DNA of 64,000 nt from Eurosta solidaginis (lineage: Eukaryota > Arthropoda > Insecta > Diptera > Tephritidae): NCBI RefSeq assembly GCF_040869045.1, contig NC_090319.1:363585739-363649738 (forward strand), given 5' to 3'. The notes beneath the pieces were generated by a model, which ran no database searches, had not been told where the DNA came from, and saw only the letters and a program-made list of their open reading frames with translations. Position numbers and translations under genes: made by a program. Below are positions 10,483 through 22,054 of this stretch, in pieces; position 1 is the first letter of the stretch, and every line of letters starts with the position of its first letter.

Positions 10483-11082
10483 TACTTACTTACTTAATTG
10501 GCGCTTAAGCGTCTAAACGGTTATGGCCGTCCAACAAGGCGCGACAGTCGCTCCTTCGCTCCGCCAACCGGCGCCAATTGGTCACACCAAGGGAGTTTAA
10601 ATCGTTTTCCACCTGGTCCTTCCAACGGAGTGGGGGCCGCCCTCTACTTCTGCTTCCATAGGCGGGTTCCGATAGAAAAAATTTCTTGGCCGGAGCATCA
10701 TCTTTCATTCGCATAACATGGCCTAGCCAGCGCAGCCGCTGCGTTTTAATTCGCTGGACTATGTTGATGTCTGCGTATAGCTCGTACAGGTCATCATTAA
10801 ATCTTCTTCGGTACTCGCCATCGCCAACGCGTAGAGGTCCATAAATCTTTCGAAGAACTTTTCTCTCGAACACTCCCAAAGCCGCTTCATCTGCTGTTGT
10901 CATGGTCCATGCTTCTGCCCCATATAGCAGGACGGGTACGATAAGTGACTTGTAGAGTATGATTTTCGTTCGCCGAGAGAGAACTTTACTTTTCAATTGC
11001 CTACCTAGTCCAAAGTAGCATTTATTGGCAAGATTGATTCTTCGCTGGATTTCAGTGCAGATGTTGTTGCTAATATTACAAT
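10483..11082 (-). mobile_element. 5'-truncated RTE-like LINE, copy 1
   Basis: A 600-bp insertion flanked by a perfect 14-bp duplication AATTACATAAATAT (10469-10482 and 11083-11096). The 3' end, on the left, is a short tandem tail of (AAGT)n, typical of RTE-type LINEs, instead of poly-A. The open frame to 10505 encodes only the C-terminal part of the ORF: EIQRRINLANKCYFGLG, LLYGAEAWTMT, VFERKVLRKIYGP, QRLRWLGHVMRM and GRPPLRWKDQVENDL. The catalytic core is absent. The frame is intact through the element, so the insertion is fairly young. Clade assignment rests on these motifs and the tail; exact family is unknown. Confidence 0.8.
10505..11068 (-). pseudogene. C-terminal fragment of LINE reverse-transcriptase ORF (copy 1)
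   Basis: About 188 codons are open from the 5' junction of the truncated insertion to a TAA stop. Residues N-terminal to NICTEIQRR in the longer open frame come from flanking DNA and are not protein of the element. Compared with the copy at 16153, this one keeps the tryptophan codon in RLRWLGHVM and the nine extra bases before it. The YADD catalytic block is missing, so no active enzyme can be made. Confidence 0.75.
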
Positions 11083-11099
11083 AATTACATAAATATGCA

Positions 11100-12690
11100 T
11101 TGATAAAACTGACGTATGAGGATGAAGGCAGTCGTTTCATTACAATCTGTGTTCATGTCAATAAATGCGGTAGAGATTAGGAAGATGGATCTTTCTCTTC
11201 TACTTAAATTCACATCGAAATGTAATTAAATTAATCGGAAGAATTTTTTGCTATGAAACCTGCTATGCATTCGAACCTGTCTTAAACTGCAATAGACGCT
11301 CTGATGATAACTTTCAATCTTAGGGAGATCAATAAGGGCTGGGATAATAAAGCCCATTTTGCGGAGGAACGCACTGGATAAGGCGAGAAAATCCAAAAGT
11401 TGACTGAACATACATCCGATGAATATTGCTTGAGTGTCATGTTCAGTGTGCTTTCTTACTTCTGCCAAACTTTCCGACTTCCACTTTATACCAGCCAAAA
11501 AGTTCGCCATTTTATCTTCGTGCTAGTCATATCCAGCCCTTTAATTATCAGCAATTTCCTTATTCTTCCCACGACATCATTGCAAAGGCCCTTCTGGAGA
11601 GCGAGATAGATTTCACTCTATGAATGGATTGGTGCTTTTGTTCACTACTCATCTACCCCACTTTTTTCACTACTCATCATCCTCACTTGAGATCGCTATC
11701 TTAGTCCGTATGTGCTATGTAGAGTTACCTTGATTAATCTGTAAGGATCTCAACGGAACTTGAATCGCCTACTAAATGATAACGGACTTTGAACGTACTT
11801 TAAGGCCTGTGAAGGTTTTAAGGCGACGGAGACGAATGCGACATTATACAGGTAATCGTTTTTATGGGGTGTCTAGTCATGTACTAAGATTTCCGAATGT
11901 CACACTTGCCAGCCCCTAGGAAACACATTCAAATTCTTAGTTTCTGTAAACCGTAATGAAGAGCTCACTAAGCTCAGCCGTAATATGTTTTGAAATATAA
12001 GCTTTCTGTTTGTATGTGTATCCCGCGCCACGCAGCCCCCGCCATATCTTGGGTAGGTATTCCCTCGGAGCAACCTCAATGACGGTTGTAGATGCTTAAA
12101 TTTAGGGTGGTATGAAGCCATTTAAAGCTTGCTTCGAAAAATGCGTTACGGATACCATACCCAACTCTTTATTTTGACGTTTCGAAGCTTATGAAATTAT
12201 TGTATTAATAATATCCAATTTATGCACTCAGATCGTCATTGCACAGCGCCTTATTCCGAAAAGTACTCAAAAAAAAGTTGAATAATAAATATTTTGATTT
12301 TTCACCACCAACCAAGTGGACCGTCATTAGCCACAAACACCGCGTAATTAACGTTTATGAATCAAACATTTTTGAGGTTACACTTTGGGACTATTTAATA
12401 TTTCAAGTCTCTCGCGTAAATTAAGGTCGTTTACGAGACGCCGGCAATTAAAATTTTAAGTCCGTTATTTTGAAGAAACTCAAAGAAAGTGAAATTAGGA
12501 AAAATGCTACTTAAGCTTTTTGCTTATTTTTAAATAAATAAATGTTGTTGATTTTCGCAGAACGTGTTTGGCTGATGATGGCGCTGCAAGCTGATGACAT
12601 TAATTTTTAATATTTTTGTTAGATTTTGTATAATTTTTCGAGCATTCAAATGTTCTTGACGATAGAAAGGGTTTCCTTTGCATTGTTATT
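11100..12690. other. No gene recognised
   Basis: Several short open frames overlap on opposite strands at 11226-11623 and 11900-12424 without motif support. Nothing in the region repeats clearly within the window. Confidence 0.4.
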
Positions 12691-12694
12691 TAAA

Positions 12695-14500
12695 AACAAG
12701 TAAGGAAGGTTAAGTTCGGGTGTAACCGAACATTACATACTCAGTTGAGGGGTATGGTGACAGCATAAGGGAAAATAACCATGTAGGAAAATGAACCGAG
12801 GGAAACCCTGGAATGTGCTTGTATGACATGTGTATCAACTGAAAGGCATTAAAGAGTATTTTATGAGGGAGTGGGCCATAGTTCTATAGGTGGACGCCAT
12901 TTAGGGATATAGACATAAAGGTGGATCAGGGTTGACTCTAGAATGCGTTTGTACGATATGGGTATCAAATTAAAGGTATTAATGAGGGTTTTAAAAGGGA
13001 GTTTGGTTGTTGTATAGGTGGTCGCCTTTTCGAGATATCGCCATAAAGGTGGACCAGGGGTGACCCTAGAATTTGTTTGCACAATATGGGCATCAAACGA
13101 AAGGTGTTAATGAGTATTTTAAAAGGGAGTGGGCCTTAGTTCTATAAGTGGACGCGGTTTCGAAATATCGCCATAAAGGTGGACCAGGGGTGACTCTAGA
13201 ATGTGTTTGTACGATATGGGTATCAAATGAAAGGTGTTAATGAACTTTTTCATTTTCTTCTACTTAATATGGTAGGTGTCACAACCATTTTATTAAGTTT
13301 TTTCTAAAGTTATATTTCGCGTCAATAAAACAATCCAATTACCTTACCATGTTTCTTCCCTTTTTTCGTATTTGGTATAGAATTATGGCATTTTTTCATT
13401 TTTCGTAATTTTCGAAAAAGTGGGCGTGGTCATAGTCGGATTTCGTTCATTTTTCATACCAAGATAAAGTGAGTTCAAGTAAGCACGTGAACTAAGTTCA
13501 TTAAAGATATGTCGATTTTTGCTCAAGTTATCGGGTTAACGGCCATGCGGAAGGACAGACGGACGACTGTGTATAAAAACTGGGCGTGGCATCAACCGAT
13601 TTCGCCCATTTTCACAGAAAACAGTTAACGTCATAAAATATATGCCCCTACCAAATTTCAAAAGGATTGGTTCATTTTTGTTCGACTTATGGCGTTAAAA
13701 GTATCCTAGACAAATTAAATGAAAAAGGGCGGAGCCACGCCCATTTTGAAATTTTCTTTTATTTTTGTATTTTGTTGCACCATATCATTACTGGAGTTGA
13801 ATGTTGACATAATTTACTTATATACTGTAAAGATATTAAATTTTTTGTTAAAATTTTACTTAAAAAAAATTTTTTTTTTAAAAGTGGGCGTGGTCCTTCT
13901 CCGATTTTGCTAATTTTTATTAAGCGTACATATAGTAATAGGAGTAACGTTCCTGCCAAATTTCATAATGATATCTTCAACGACTACCAAATTACAGCTT
14001 GCAAAAGTTTTAAATTACCTTCTTTTAAAAGTGGGCGGTGCCACGCCCATTGTCCAAAATTTTAGTAATTTTCTATTCTGCGTCATATGTTCAACTCATC
14101 TAATAAGTTTCGTCGCTGTATCGGTCTTTTGTAATGACTTATCGAACTTTTTCGGTTTTTCGAAATTTTCGATATCGAAAAAGTGGGCGTGGTTATAGTC
14201 CGATATCGTTCATTTTAAATAGCGATCTGAGATGAGTGCTCAGGAACCTACATACCAAATTTCATCAAGATACCTCAAAATTTACTCAAGTTATCGTGTT
14301 AACGGACGGACGGACGGACGGACGGACGGACGGACGGACGGACGGACGGACGGACATGGCTCAATCAAATTTTTTTTCGATCCTGATTATTTTGATATAT
14401 GGAAGTCTATATCTATCTCGATTCCTTTATATATGTACAACCAACCGTTATCCAATCAAACTTAATATACTCTGTGAGCTCTGCTCAACTGAGTATAAAA
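12695..14500 (-). mobile_element. DINE-1/INE-1-type element (non-autonomous Helentron-like), copy A
   Basis: It begins AACAAGTAAGGAAGG. A stem-loop GTTCGGGTGTAACCGAAC (12714-12731) follows, then the sub-terminal inverted repeat TACTCAGTTGAG (12738-12749), which recurs inverted as CTCAACTGAGTA at 14484-14495. Inside are about four units of the tandem repeat with GGTATCAAATGAAAGGTGTT, several AAGTGGGCGTGG blocks and a (GGAC)n tract at 14302-14354. A terminal stem-loop, sub-terminal inverted repeats and an internal microsatellite are the described layout of DINE-1/Helentron-associated elements. Relative to Drosophila INE-1 it lies on the minus strand. Apparent GRTDG-repeat ORFs at 14232-14529 are translation of the microsatellite. 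Confidence 0.8.
14302..14354. repeat. (GGAC)n microsatellite inside DINE copy A
   Basis: About 13 uninterrupted GGAC units. It matches the CCGT tract at 55826-55887 in the inverted relative and a shorter tract near 34975-34989. Confidence 0.95.
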
Positions 14501-14779
14501 AAAATCAAGAGAAAGCAAACTACGAGTAAAATTGCTGCTTGGTTTGGTTCTTGAAGCAAGGAACTTTTGTGGAGTACAGTTGTGTTTTTGTGTGTAAGTT
14601 TCTTGCGTTCTTTGAAGGCATAAACCACTCCATTAAATAAATTAATGACAATTTCCAACTTTCTCATTTCTTTGTACAGTGATTTTAACGTTTGTTCTCG
14701 CTTATTTGTTTTTTAAATCATTTTATAACCAGTTGCATGAAGTCACTCATCGTCTTCTTCTCTTCTCCTTCTAAAGTTA

Positions 14780-15180
14780 CATATGATAGGTTGAACTGGC
14801 CGGTCAATAACAACCGTACATATACTAAATGTGTCTATAGTGTAATCAAAATTTGTTTGACGATCAAACGAAAGAACCCCAGCTGACGGGACTGATATTT
14901 TAGAATAAATCCGTACTCCTGGCATATACCAGAAGTTTTCTAAGACCAATATTAATTGTTGACTCGAGATCTCGCAACTCTGTCGCCCCTAATAGCTGTA
15001 GCCTTGACACAGAACGTGCGCCATTTCTTCTTGCAGCTGGCACTTTCTACAACTGCTTTTACTGACGAGGTCGTACCTCTAGGCATGTGACGCCAGAAGG
15101 CAGTATCCAGTTAGTATGCCCAACGTGATCCTCAAGTCTTCTCTTGAGATATGAGCCACTTAGTGAATCTAATATTGAAT
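14780..15180 (-). pseudogene. R1/I-like LINE C-terminal and 3' end fragment
   Basis: Reading in reverse gives DLRI-VGILTGY, CLLASHA, LVSKSSCRKCQ, and EEMAHVLCQ, with stops. This is the cysteine-histidine block (C-x2-C...H...C) at the end of many LINE ORFs with RNase H. Near 14785 the reverse sequence GACCGGCCAGTTCAACCTA matches the 3' end of the plus-strand copy at 32810-32828. The adjacent reverse frame at 15169-15366 (containing CLGKPKCDRSYMRAIKQ) may be a further rearranged part. Confidence 0.5.
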
Positions 15181-16152
15181 AGTTTGCACATAATCTTGGA
15201 AATTTTGCAGCCCCGCGCTTCTGTCCACATTTTCCTGCTTGATGGCTCTCATATAACTCCTATCGCATTTTGGTTTTCCCAAACAGCCTTCGGAAATCTG
15301 AGAGGTTTCGCAAAGGCACTGTCGCTTCGGGCCAAAAGTGCAATGTCTCGTGATAGCAACCATCAATACTTTTGCTGCAGTTCGGTTCTAAAGGAAGCTA
15401 GTTCAGTTTGATCTCTTCTTTTCTCTCCAAACATGGTACCTTTTCTAATAGTGTGTTCCTAAATTTTCCAGTGCTGATCATACAAAACTGTCCATCTCGA
15501 TTATATTTACATATTTCGAATTATATCATAGCCGTCTCCTCAGCAAATCATTCTTTCAAATATAGCTGGGAATCAGGAAGAAGAGACATTGAGACGCCCT
15601 CTCGAACTCAGCCAGGCTCGAAACATGCACGCAATATCCGACACTATCAAGTTGAATTTTAATGCTTTTAAGGCAGCCTGACTACCAACAAACATCGTTC
15701 TATTGGTCTCTTTAACAGAACGGTTATAGAGCAGTGGATCTGCTTTCTCTATGGATTCGCCCTATTAGAATTGCTGTCTTAGCAATTCTTAAATACTTGG
15801 AAGAAGGAAGAAGTTTGTGTGGAAGCCGTTGTAATGCATTTCACACAGTTGAAAATTTTGGTTTAAATCTTAAACTTTTTTGGTGTACATATATGACCAA
15901 ACTTTTTTTGGTTTTAAATGCAGACCTTGCAAAATTTACAACGCAACAAGCTTATATAGCTGGTGTTGAATTAAAACATCTGAACTTAAATTTAAGCCCA
16001 ATTTTAATAAAAATTTGGTTTATATTATACACCAAAAAAGTTTAAAAACTCAGTACGGAAAAAACGTTTTGGTTTTAATTTTAAACTTTTCATCGAGTGT
16101 TATATTTTCCAAGTGTCTGAACTAAAATTAAAACCGAGGTATCTTAGAAATT

Positions 16153-16989
16153 ACTTACTTACTTATTTAATTGGCGCTTAACCGTCTAAACGGTTATGGC
16201 CGTCCAGCAAGGCGCGCCAGTCTCTCCTTCGCTCCGCCAACCGGCGCCAATTGGTCACACCAAGGGAGTTTAAATCGTTTTCCATCTGGTCCTTCCAACG
16301 GAGTGGGGCCGCCCTCTACCTCTGCTTCCATAGGCGGGTTCCGATAGAAACACTTTCTTGGCCCGAGCATCATCTTTCATTCGCATAACAGGGCCTAGTC
16401 AGCGCAGCCGCTGCGTTGGGACTATGTTGATGTCTGCGTAAAGCTCGTACAGCTCATCACTAAATCTTCTTCGGTTCTCGCCATCGCCAACGCGTAGAGG
16501 TACATAAATCTTTCGAAGAACTTTTCTCTCGAACACTCCCAAAGCCGCTTCATCTGCTGTTGTCATGGTCCATTCTTCTGCCCCATATAGCAGGATGGGT
16601 ACGATAAGTGACTTGTAGAGTATGATTTTCGTTCGCCGAGAGAGGACTTTACTTTTCAATTGCCTACCTAGTCCAAAGTAGCATTTATTGGCAAGATTGA
16701 TTCTTCGCTGAATTTCAGTACTGATGTTGTGGCTAGTGTTGATGCTGGTTCCCAAATAAACGAAGTCTTTTACTATTTCGAAATTATGGCTGCCAACAGT
16801 AGCGTGGTTGCCAAGGCGCATATGCGCTGACTCTTTGCTCGATGACAGCAGGTACTTCGTTTTGTCCTCATTCACTATCAAACCCATCTTTACCGCTTCT
16901 TTTTCCAGTTTGGAGTAAGCAGAACTAACAGCGCGGGTGTTTAGGCCGATAATATCAATATCGTCAGCATATGCCAGTAATTGCACGCT
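16153..16989 (-). mobile_element. 5'-truncated RTE-like LINE, copy 2
   Basis: An 837-bp insertion flanked by a perfect 9-bp duplication TTAGAAATT (16144-16152 and 16990-16998). The left (3') end carries the (AAGT)n tail. The frame at 16399-16986 starts in the reverse-transcriptase palm with LLAYADDIDIIG (catalytic YADD), then KMGLIVNEDKTKYLLS and DFVYLGTS, and joins the region shared with copy 1. Codon TGG of RLRW has become TGA, ending the frame. Nine bases just upstream are missing relative to copy 1. Confidence 0.8.
16399..16986 (-). pseudogene. Partial reverse transcriptase with YADD motif (RTE-like copy 2)
   Basis: 195 codons are open. The YADD metal-binding pair sits at about residues 6-9, so only the end of the palm and the thumb region remain. 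Fingers, the first catalytic aspartate and the endonuclease are absent. The frame ends at a TGA replacing a tryptophan codon, and downstream sequence to 16190 still aligns to copy 1, so the stop is a secondary mutation. It is a dead-on-arrival LINE copy. Confidence 0.75.
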
Positions 16990-17099
16990 TTAGAAATTGC
17001 TTTAAAATATTTACTGTTTTTTAAAAATAGTACAAAAAGCCTAAAATCAGCTATTAACTTTGCAAGTTTTAAAATTAAACTAAAATTTTTGACCGTGCA

Positions 17100-18300
17100 G
17101 ATAGTCCCAGGTGTACAGAATACTGCCGACTTCGACTTTAATTAATTGATTGACTCTGTCATTTCTAAAATTTTTTGGGTTTTTGCTGACAATAAATCTC
17201 TGATCAATTACACACAAGGGCTTAAAAATCTTATAACCGCAACAGTTACAATAGGTTATAATTGAGTGGATACTTCAACCAGAACTTATATTTTTTCATG
17301 TTTATTCTTAGAGCTTGTTGTACTCCTTTTTGTTCTTATCTTACCAACTTTTGTTTCGTTTGTCAAGATATCCTTTGCTGTCGTTTTTCAGCGCGTTAAA
17401 ACTACTGACCGGGACCAATTAAAACAAAAAACAATAACAATGTCAAGAAAAAGTGGAAGCAAGTGTCGCATTGCCGATGGGAAGTGTTGCGCAGTGATTG
17501 ATGCCGCGAAAATTTCAAGCAGTAAAAAAGAGCAGCAGCTGCACAAAGTAGCCAACTTGGTAATGCCACTTTTATATGGTGTCCTTGTGTCCTTGCAAGT
17601 CATGTACTCTCCTTTTACAGTAAAAGTTTATGTTTCGTCACTTTCCTTTACTTATTGTTAAATTTACTTTTTTCCTTTTAATTTCTCTTGTTGGTGCTTT
17701 ACACTATTTTTGTTTTGTTTTTTTTTTTGCCAGACGTACACTTTTTCATAAGGTGCTCATTCCCTATAGTATGAGTTTCGCTATGTATCGGGTTATTTGT
17801 TTGTTTACTTGTTTGGCATAAATGGCAACAATTAATGGCGTGAAATGCCACTTGATTGCCAGAGAAACAATTCAAGATGATATTGAGTGTTGCTAAGTTG
17901 AGAGTCATCCATGAAGCCTGCAAAAGTACAACAGGTAACTTTGTGAAAGAGTTAAAACTCAGGTAATTTTCAGGTTTTTCAATCATACTTTGTATCTTAA
18001 GAGAATATTTCTTTTTATTTGTAAACGAAAAATTTCCGTATTGTTCATAGAGAAAAATTTTAACACACCTTTGTAGTAGTTCATTTACGAGATTGTACAA
18101 AAATGGTTCATACTTCTATGGGTGAATCAAGTAAATTACACGTAACAGTAAAACACGTGCTACATTCTCCTTATACCGCACGCTATTCTCGCAAAGTAAT
18201 TATCTCATGCAACTTCATTCACCCAGTCCTAGCTTCATCTTTCATTATCCAAGCATATTACTTGATGTTTGCCCCAACAAAAAATCCATTCAAGGGCTAC
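17100..18300. other. No gene recognised
   Basis: A plus-strand open frame (17266-17661) begins with a hydrophobic stretch and later MSRKSGSKCRIADGKCC. A minus-strand frame (17699-18100) overlaps nearby. Neither shows a family motif, splice context or repeat relationship that I can recognise, and I do not call them genes. Confidence 0.35.
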
Positions 18301-18304
18301 ACAA

Positions 18305-19275
18305 TGGTTTAAAAATAGTCTCGAAAATGATACCTAAAATAATCTCGAAGTGATTCTGTAACAGTTCTTAAATAATTTCGATATAGTATCGAAATAATCC
18401 AGAAGTCATCCCAAAATGTTACCTAAAAAGTCCCAAAGTCGAAATGATCCAAAAGTTTTCGCGGAATGATACCTAAACTAGTTCAGAGGTGATCTGTAAG
18501 GCCCTAAAATGGTTTCAGAATAATTCGAAAATATCGAAGATAATCTCAATATGATACCTAAAATAATCCCGAAGTGATTCTGCAACAATTCTTGAATGAT
18601 TTCGAGATAGTATCGAAATAATCCAGAAGTCGACCCGAAATATTACCTAAAAGGACACAAAATCGAAATGATGAGGAAGTCATCCCGAACTGTTACTTAA
18701 AATAATCCCAAAGTGATCACGTAATAGTCCTGAATCTGATCAGAAGTTTTTTCGAAATAAATCCGGTAGTGAAATTGAATTGATCTTGAAACTCTGATAA
18801 AATGGTTTCAAAATAATGTCAAAATAATCCTGAAGTTGTCCCAATGTGACATCTAAAATATTCTCTAAGTTTTTCCGTAAAGGTTCTAAAATGGTCTCAA
18901 AATTGTTTTGAATTGATGCTGACGTTCTTCCGAAATATTACCTAAAATAATTCAAAGTAATTCTATAACAGTCTTAAACTCGATTAGAAGTGATCCGAAA
19001 ATGATCTTAAAACTCCTCCCAAATGTTTACGAAATAGTATCGAAATGATACCGAAGTTGTTCCAATGTGAAACCTAAAGTAGTCCCGCGGTGATCCTAAA
19101 ATTTTTCCAACTGAAAAAGATTAAATTTGATTCCGAAACTAATCCAAAAATGATCCTAAAATTGCCCATAAAATAGTTTCCAAATAGTGCTAAATATAAT
19201 CCCGAAGTGTTCCAGAAGTCATCCAGAAATGTTTTTGAACAGTACCGAAATAGTCCCCAAAATGATCACATGGAC
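18305..19275 (+). repeat. Degenerate minisatellite, 'CGAAATGATCC' strand
   Basis: Dozens of short, variable units such as TACCTAAAATAATC, CGAAGTGATTC, CGAAATAATCC and AGTCATCC, about 15-40 bp apart. It is the complementary strand of the array at 44780-46290, where the same phrases read GGATCATTTCG and GGATTGTTTCGG. A larger repeat step of about 230-240 bp is visible between 18305 and 18545. Confidence 0.7.
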
Positions 19276-19299
19276 AAAGTAAGCTCCATATTAGTTGAT

Positions 19300-19680
19300 A
19301 TGCACACGAAAGAAGAACCGTAACCGAAACCTAGTCAGAGCCCGCACAAGGAATCGAAACTGATACCACAACCGAAACCAAGCTCGAAGCCTTAACATAA
19401 ACTTGAACCGAAACTAAAGCGGCCTCGAAACCGGAACCGGATTCGCAACCGCTGTCAAACCCGAAATTGAATTTGAAACAAAAACTGGTTCCAAAATGAA
19501 AATTAAACCGGAATTAAATATTGAAAACAGCCCCTAACCGAAATCGAATTCGAAACTAGGGCTCAAACCGGAACCGAAACCAAAAAAAAATTCCTCGTAA
19601 CTTGAACCGGATTCGAAACCTGAACCGAACCCTAAAACCAGAACTGAGTGTGGAAGCCATTTCGAAACGGGAATATGCAT
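19300..19680. repeat. Degenerate minisatellite, 'CCGAAACC' type
   Basis: Units of about 12-18 bp with ACCGAAACC, GGAACCG, TTCGAAACC and AAACCGGAAC. It adjoins the previous array but has its own core, suggesting independent expansion. Confidence 0.65.
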
Positions 19681-19755
19681 ACTCAAAGAAAACACTGGTA
19701 GATTCAACTGAAATTTTATCCGTCGTGTATCAACTGTTGAATCAATATCGAATTA

Positions 19756-19835
19756 AGCGTTCCCGAGTACCGGATCTATATCCGCCAAAAGACCATCAAC
19801 ATCGATAACACTCCATGTTTATACAACAACAATCA
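19756..19835 (+). mobile_element. Fragment of (CAA)n-tailed retroposon
   Basis: Contains CCGAGTACCGGATCTATATCCG and AGACCATCAACATCGATAAC, ending in ACAACAACAATCAAC. It is the extreme 3' end of the family at 40443-40860. Confidence 0.6.
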
Positions 19836-19839
19836 ACAT

Positions 19840-20925
19840 TGAACAAGCTGTTGATTTTGAATTAACCGTTTCAACAGTTCGTATTACGTAATCGAAAGCT
19901 CTGTTAACTTAACAATTATTACTGACACTTTTACCCCGTTATTCATTAAAAGCACAAAGGCTTCCAAAGCTTTTTAGAATGAAATTTTCATATAAATTTC
20001 GTATTATAAGAGCTTTATAAATCTTTTTTATTTTTTATGAAGGTATTCTTACCACCGGTGAAAACTGTTAAAACAACACATTTACGTCAACATTACAATA
20101 TTGCTGAAGGCTGTTGAAAAGACAAAGTAGTGAGCGCCGTGAGCGTTAGTTTCTCTTTAAAATTAGTGAATGTGAAAATAAGTTGGGCTGATTGAATCTG
20201 TAATTTTTACAGAATATCGTTAATGAGACCAAGGGTTTCTAACAAAAAACTCGGTTGAATTAACCATAATACGATATGTTTTACAGAAAGTTTGTTACTT
20301 CAAGAAGAACAAACCCGATTTGCTGATTTTAGTAGCGTTATTCCTTTACGTGTACATGGTGTGAAGCCAGGCATCAGGCATCGTACATATATAATACCCT
20401 CAAAAAAAAAAATAAAAAATGTCGCAAAAAAACGATTCAAATAAAGCTCATTGCTGGGATAGTTAAAACATTATTCGGGTAAAATTAGAACTTTATACAA
20501 AAAGCATTTATCCCAGCTGTGCTACTTTTACTTTTGTATTTTTTAAATGTGTGCACGAATTCCCAAGAAAATACAATCCTGAGCTTTTATAATTTTGTTG
20601 TAAATTATGAACTTTTTACACAGCACGCACAGCAATAAATGTACTCAAATAAAAAATGTGGACGTGATTCGTGTCGCAAATATTTGTTGACAAAACAACT
20701 CATGTAAAGTGAACTGTTTAAGTATTTTTTTCTTATGGCCATAAAATCATTCAAGCTGAAAGCATGAAAAATAAACAAGTAAGGATGGAGCTGTTTCGGC
20801 TTGGTCGAACACTTCATATCATTCAAGAATGGAGCTGAGTGCAATGATCTTATCCCATTCGTGGTATCCGAATTGTCGGCTGCATAAAATATGTAATATA
20901 TATGGAACAAACAAATAATAGATCG
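19840..20925. other. No gene recognised
   Basis: AT-rich DNA with an A run near 20403. The minus-strand frame at 20605-20910 has no recognisable motif. Confidence 0.4.
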
Positions 20926-20929
20926 GCAA

Positions 20930-22035
20930 TCCTATAGCTGTGATCATGAATATCTTATCTGAACAATAGGTTGTATTCTATACATATATACGACCGATCT
21001 CTATGATTTTTTCAGACATTAATATGTGACGGTTACGTAAGTATTTGGTTAAATTTTAAGCTTCCAGCTGTTAAAATGTCGTAAGAGGCGACCAAAATAC
21101 TAAATTGATTCAAGGGTTGTGTACCGCAGCCCTTTCAAGGGGCTGCTAACGCAATATATTGCCAATTGTCAACCGCACCGACCCTTGGCGAATCGTGTTT
21201 CTTTAACAGCCCAGGCTCTGGCGACTCCAAGTTCCTCACGGAACTATGAGGTGTGAGGGCGGTATGGTCTAGGCGGTTTCTTGTGGTCATACCAAATCGT
21301 TCCCGACATGTACCTTAATGGTGCTTGTTATCGGAACGTACCGGATCTGCATCCGGCAAATGACCATCAACATCGATAGCACTCCCCCATGTTTTTTTTT
21401 TTTTGATTTTTAGAGACAGCAATTAATGCTATATATAGAGTCGGTTTGTGGAGTTTGTAGCATATAGCACTTGAAATGAGACAGCAATAGCGAAAAGCTT
21501 CTAACCTGAAAAATCGGTTGTATGGGATACATGCTATGTATGCTACCGATCTCTAAATAGGACAGAAATCACGATAAACTTATTTGAAAACTCGGTTGTA
21601 TAGGCTATGTACTATATACCGGACCAATTTCCAAGATTTTTTCAGACAACAATATGTGTCTCATAGGAAAGTATTTACTGAAATTTGAAGCTTGTAACTC
21701 ATAAATTGAGGAAGATATAAAAAAAGGTATATGCTGAAAAATCGGCGGTATGGGGAATATGTATGCTATAGTGGTCTGCTCTGGCTGGTTCCCACAAATG
21801 TCTAATCGAACTCCTTAACATACCCGCTTACCAAATTTTATCAAGATATCCCGAAAATTTGAGGGACTAGTTTGCGTTCAAACGGGCATGGCTAAATCAA
21901 ACCAGATTGTCAACCTGATCAATTCCGCATACTTCCGGGTAGGTCTATATCTTCTTTTTTAAGGCCTTACAACTTTGAGATTCGTGACAAACTTAATATA
22001 CCATCGCATTTTCATGAATGGTATACAAAAATTAT
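20930..22035. mobile_element. Second DINE-like element family with internal repeats
   Basis: Repeated phrases occur every 130-190 bases: AAAATCGGTTGTATGGG, CGGTTGTATAGGC, CGGCGGTATGGGG, CCGATCTCTA, and GATTTTTTCAGACA with ATATGTG. Near 21875 a CGTTCAAACGGGCATGGCT block precedes GGTCTATATCTTC, and the right end has ATACCATCGCATTTTCATGAATGGTAT, an inverted terminal pair. The order resembles DINE-1-type elements in the minus orientation. A (CAA)-family retroposon piece (about 21060-21400) interrupts it. Confidence 0.5.
21060..21400 (+). mobile_element. (CAA)n-tailed retroposon family copy, diverged
   Basis: Aligns through most of its length to 40443-40860, sharing AGGCGACCAAAATAC, CAACCGCACC, GGCTCTGGCGACTCC, CCTTAATGGTGCTTG, GTACCGGATCTGCATCCGG and CCATCAACATCGATA. 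It is 5'-truncated and ends in a T tract with no CAA tail. No duplication is readable. Confidence 0.65.
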
Positions 22036-22054
22036 TCACCATACGTACTACGTA

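Larger units (their letters stand above)
15844..17097. mobile_element. Putative TIR element hosting an RTE-like LINE
   Basis: The left end CACAGTTGAAAATTTTGG and the reverse complement of the right end CACGGTCAAAAATTTTAG match over about 34 bp with several mismatches. Further inverted pieces occur inside, for example AAACTTTTTTGGTGTA near 15873 against its complement near 16024-16041. Without the LINE at 16153-16989 the element is only about 410 bp. No transposase and no clear duplication are visible, so this is an inference from terminal symmetry. Confidence 0.4.

Noticed and set aside
14232..14529. Open frames with GRTDG repeats (also 55619-55957)
   Set aside because: They translate the GGAC/CCGT microsatellite of DINE elements; no coding evidence.
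17266..17661. 131-codon plus-strand frame with a hydrophobic start
   Set aside because: No recognisable domain, overlapping opposite-strand frame, AT-rich context; may be chance.
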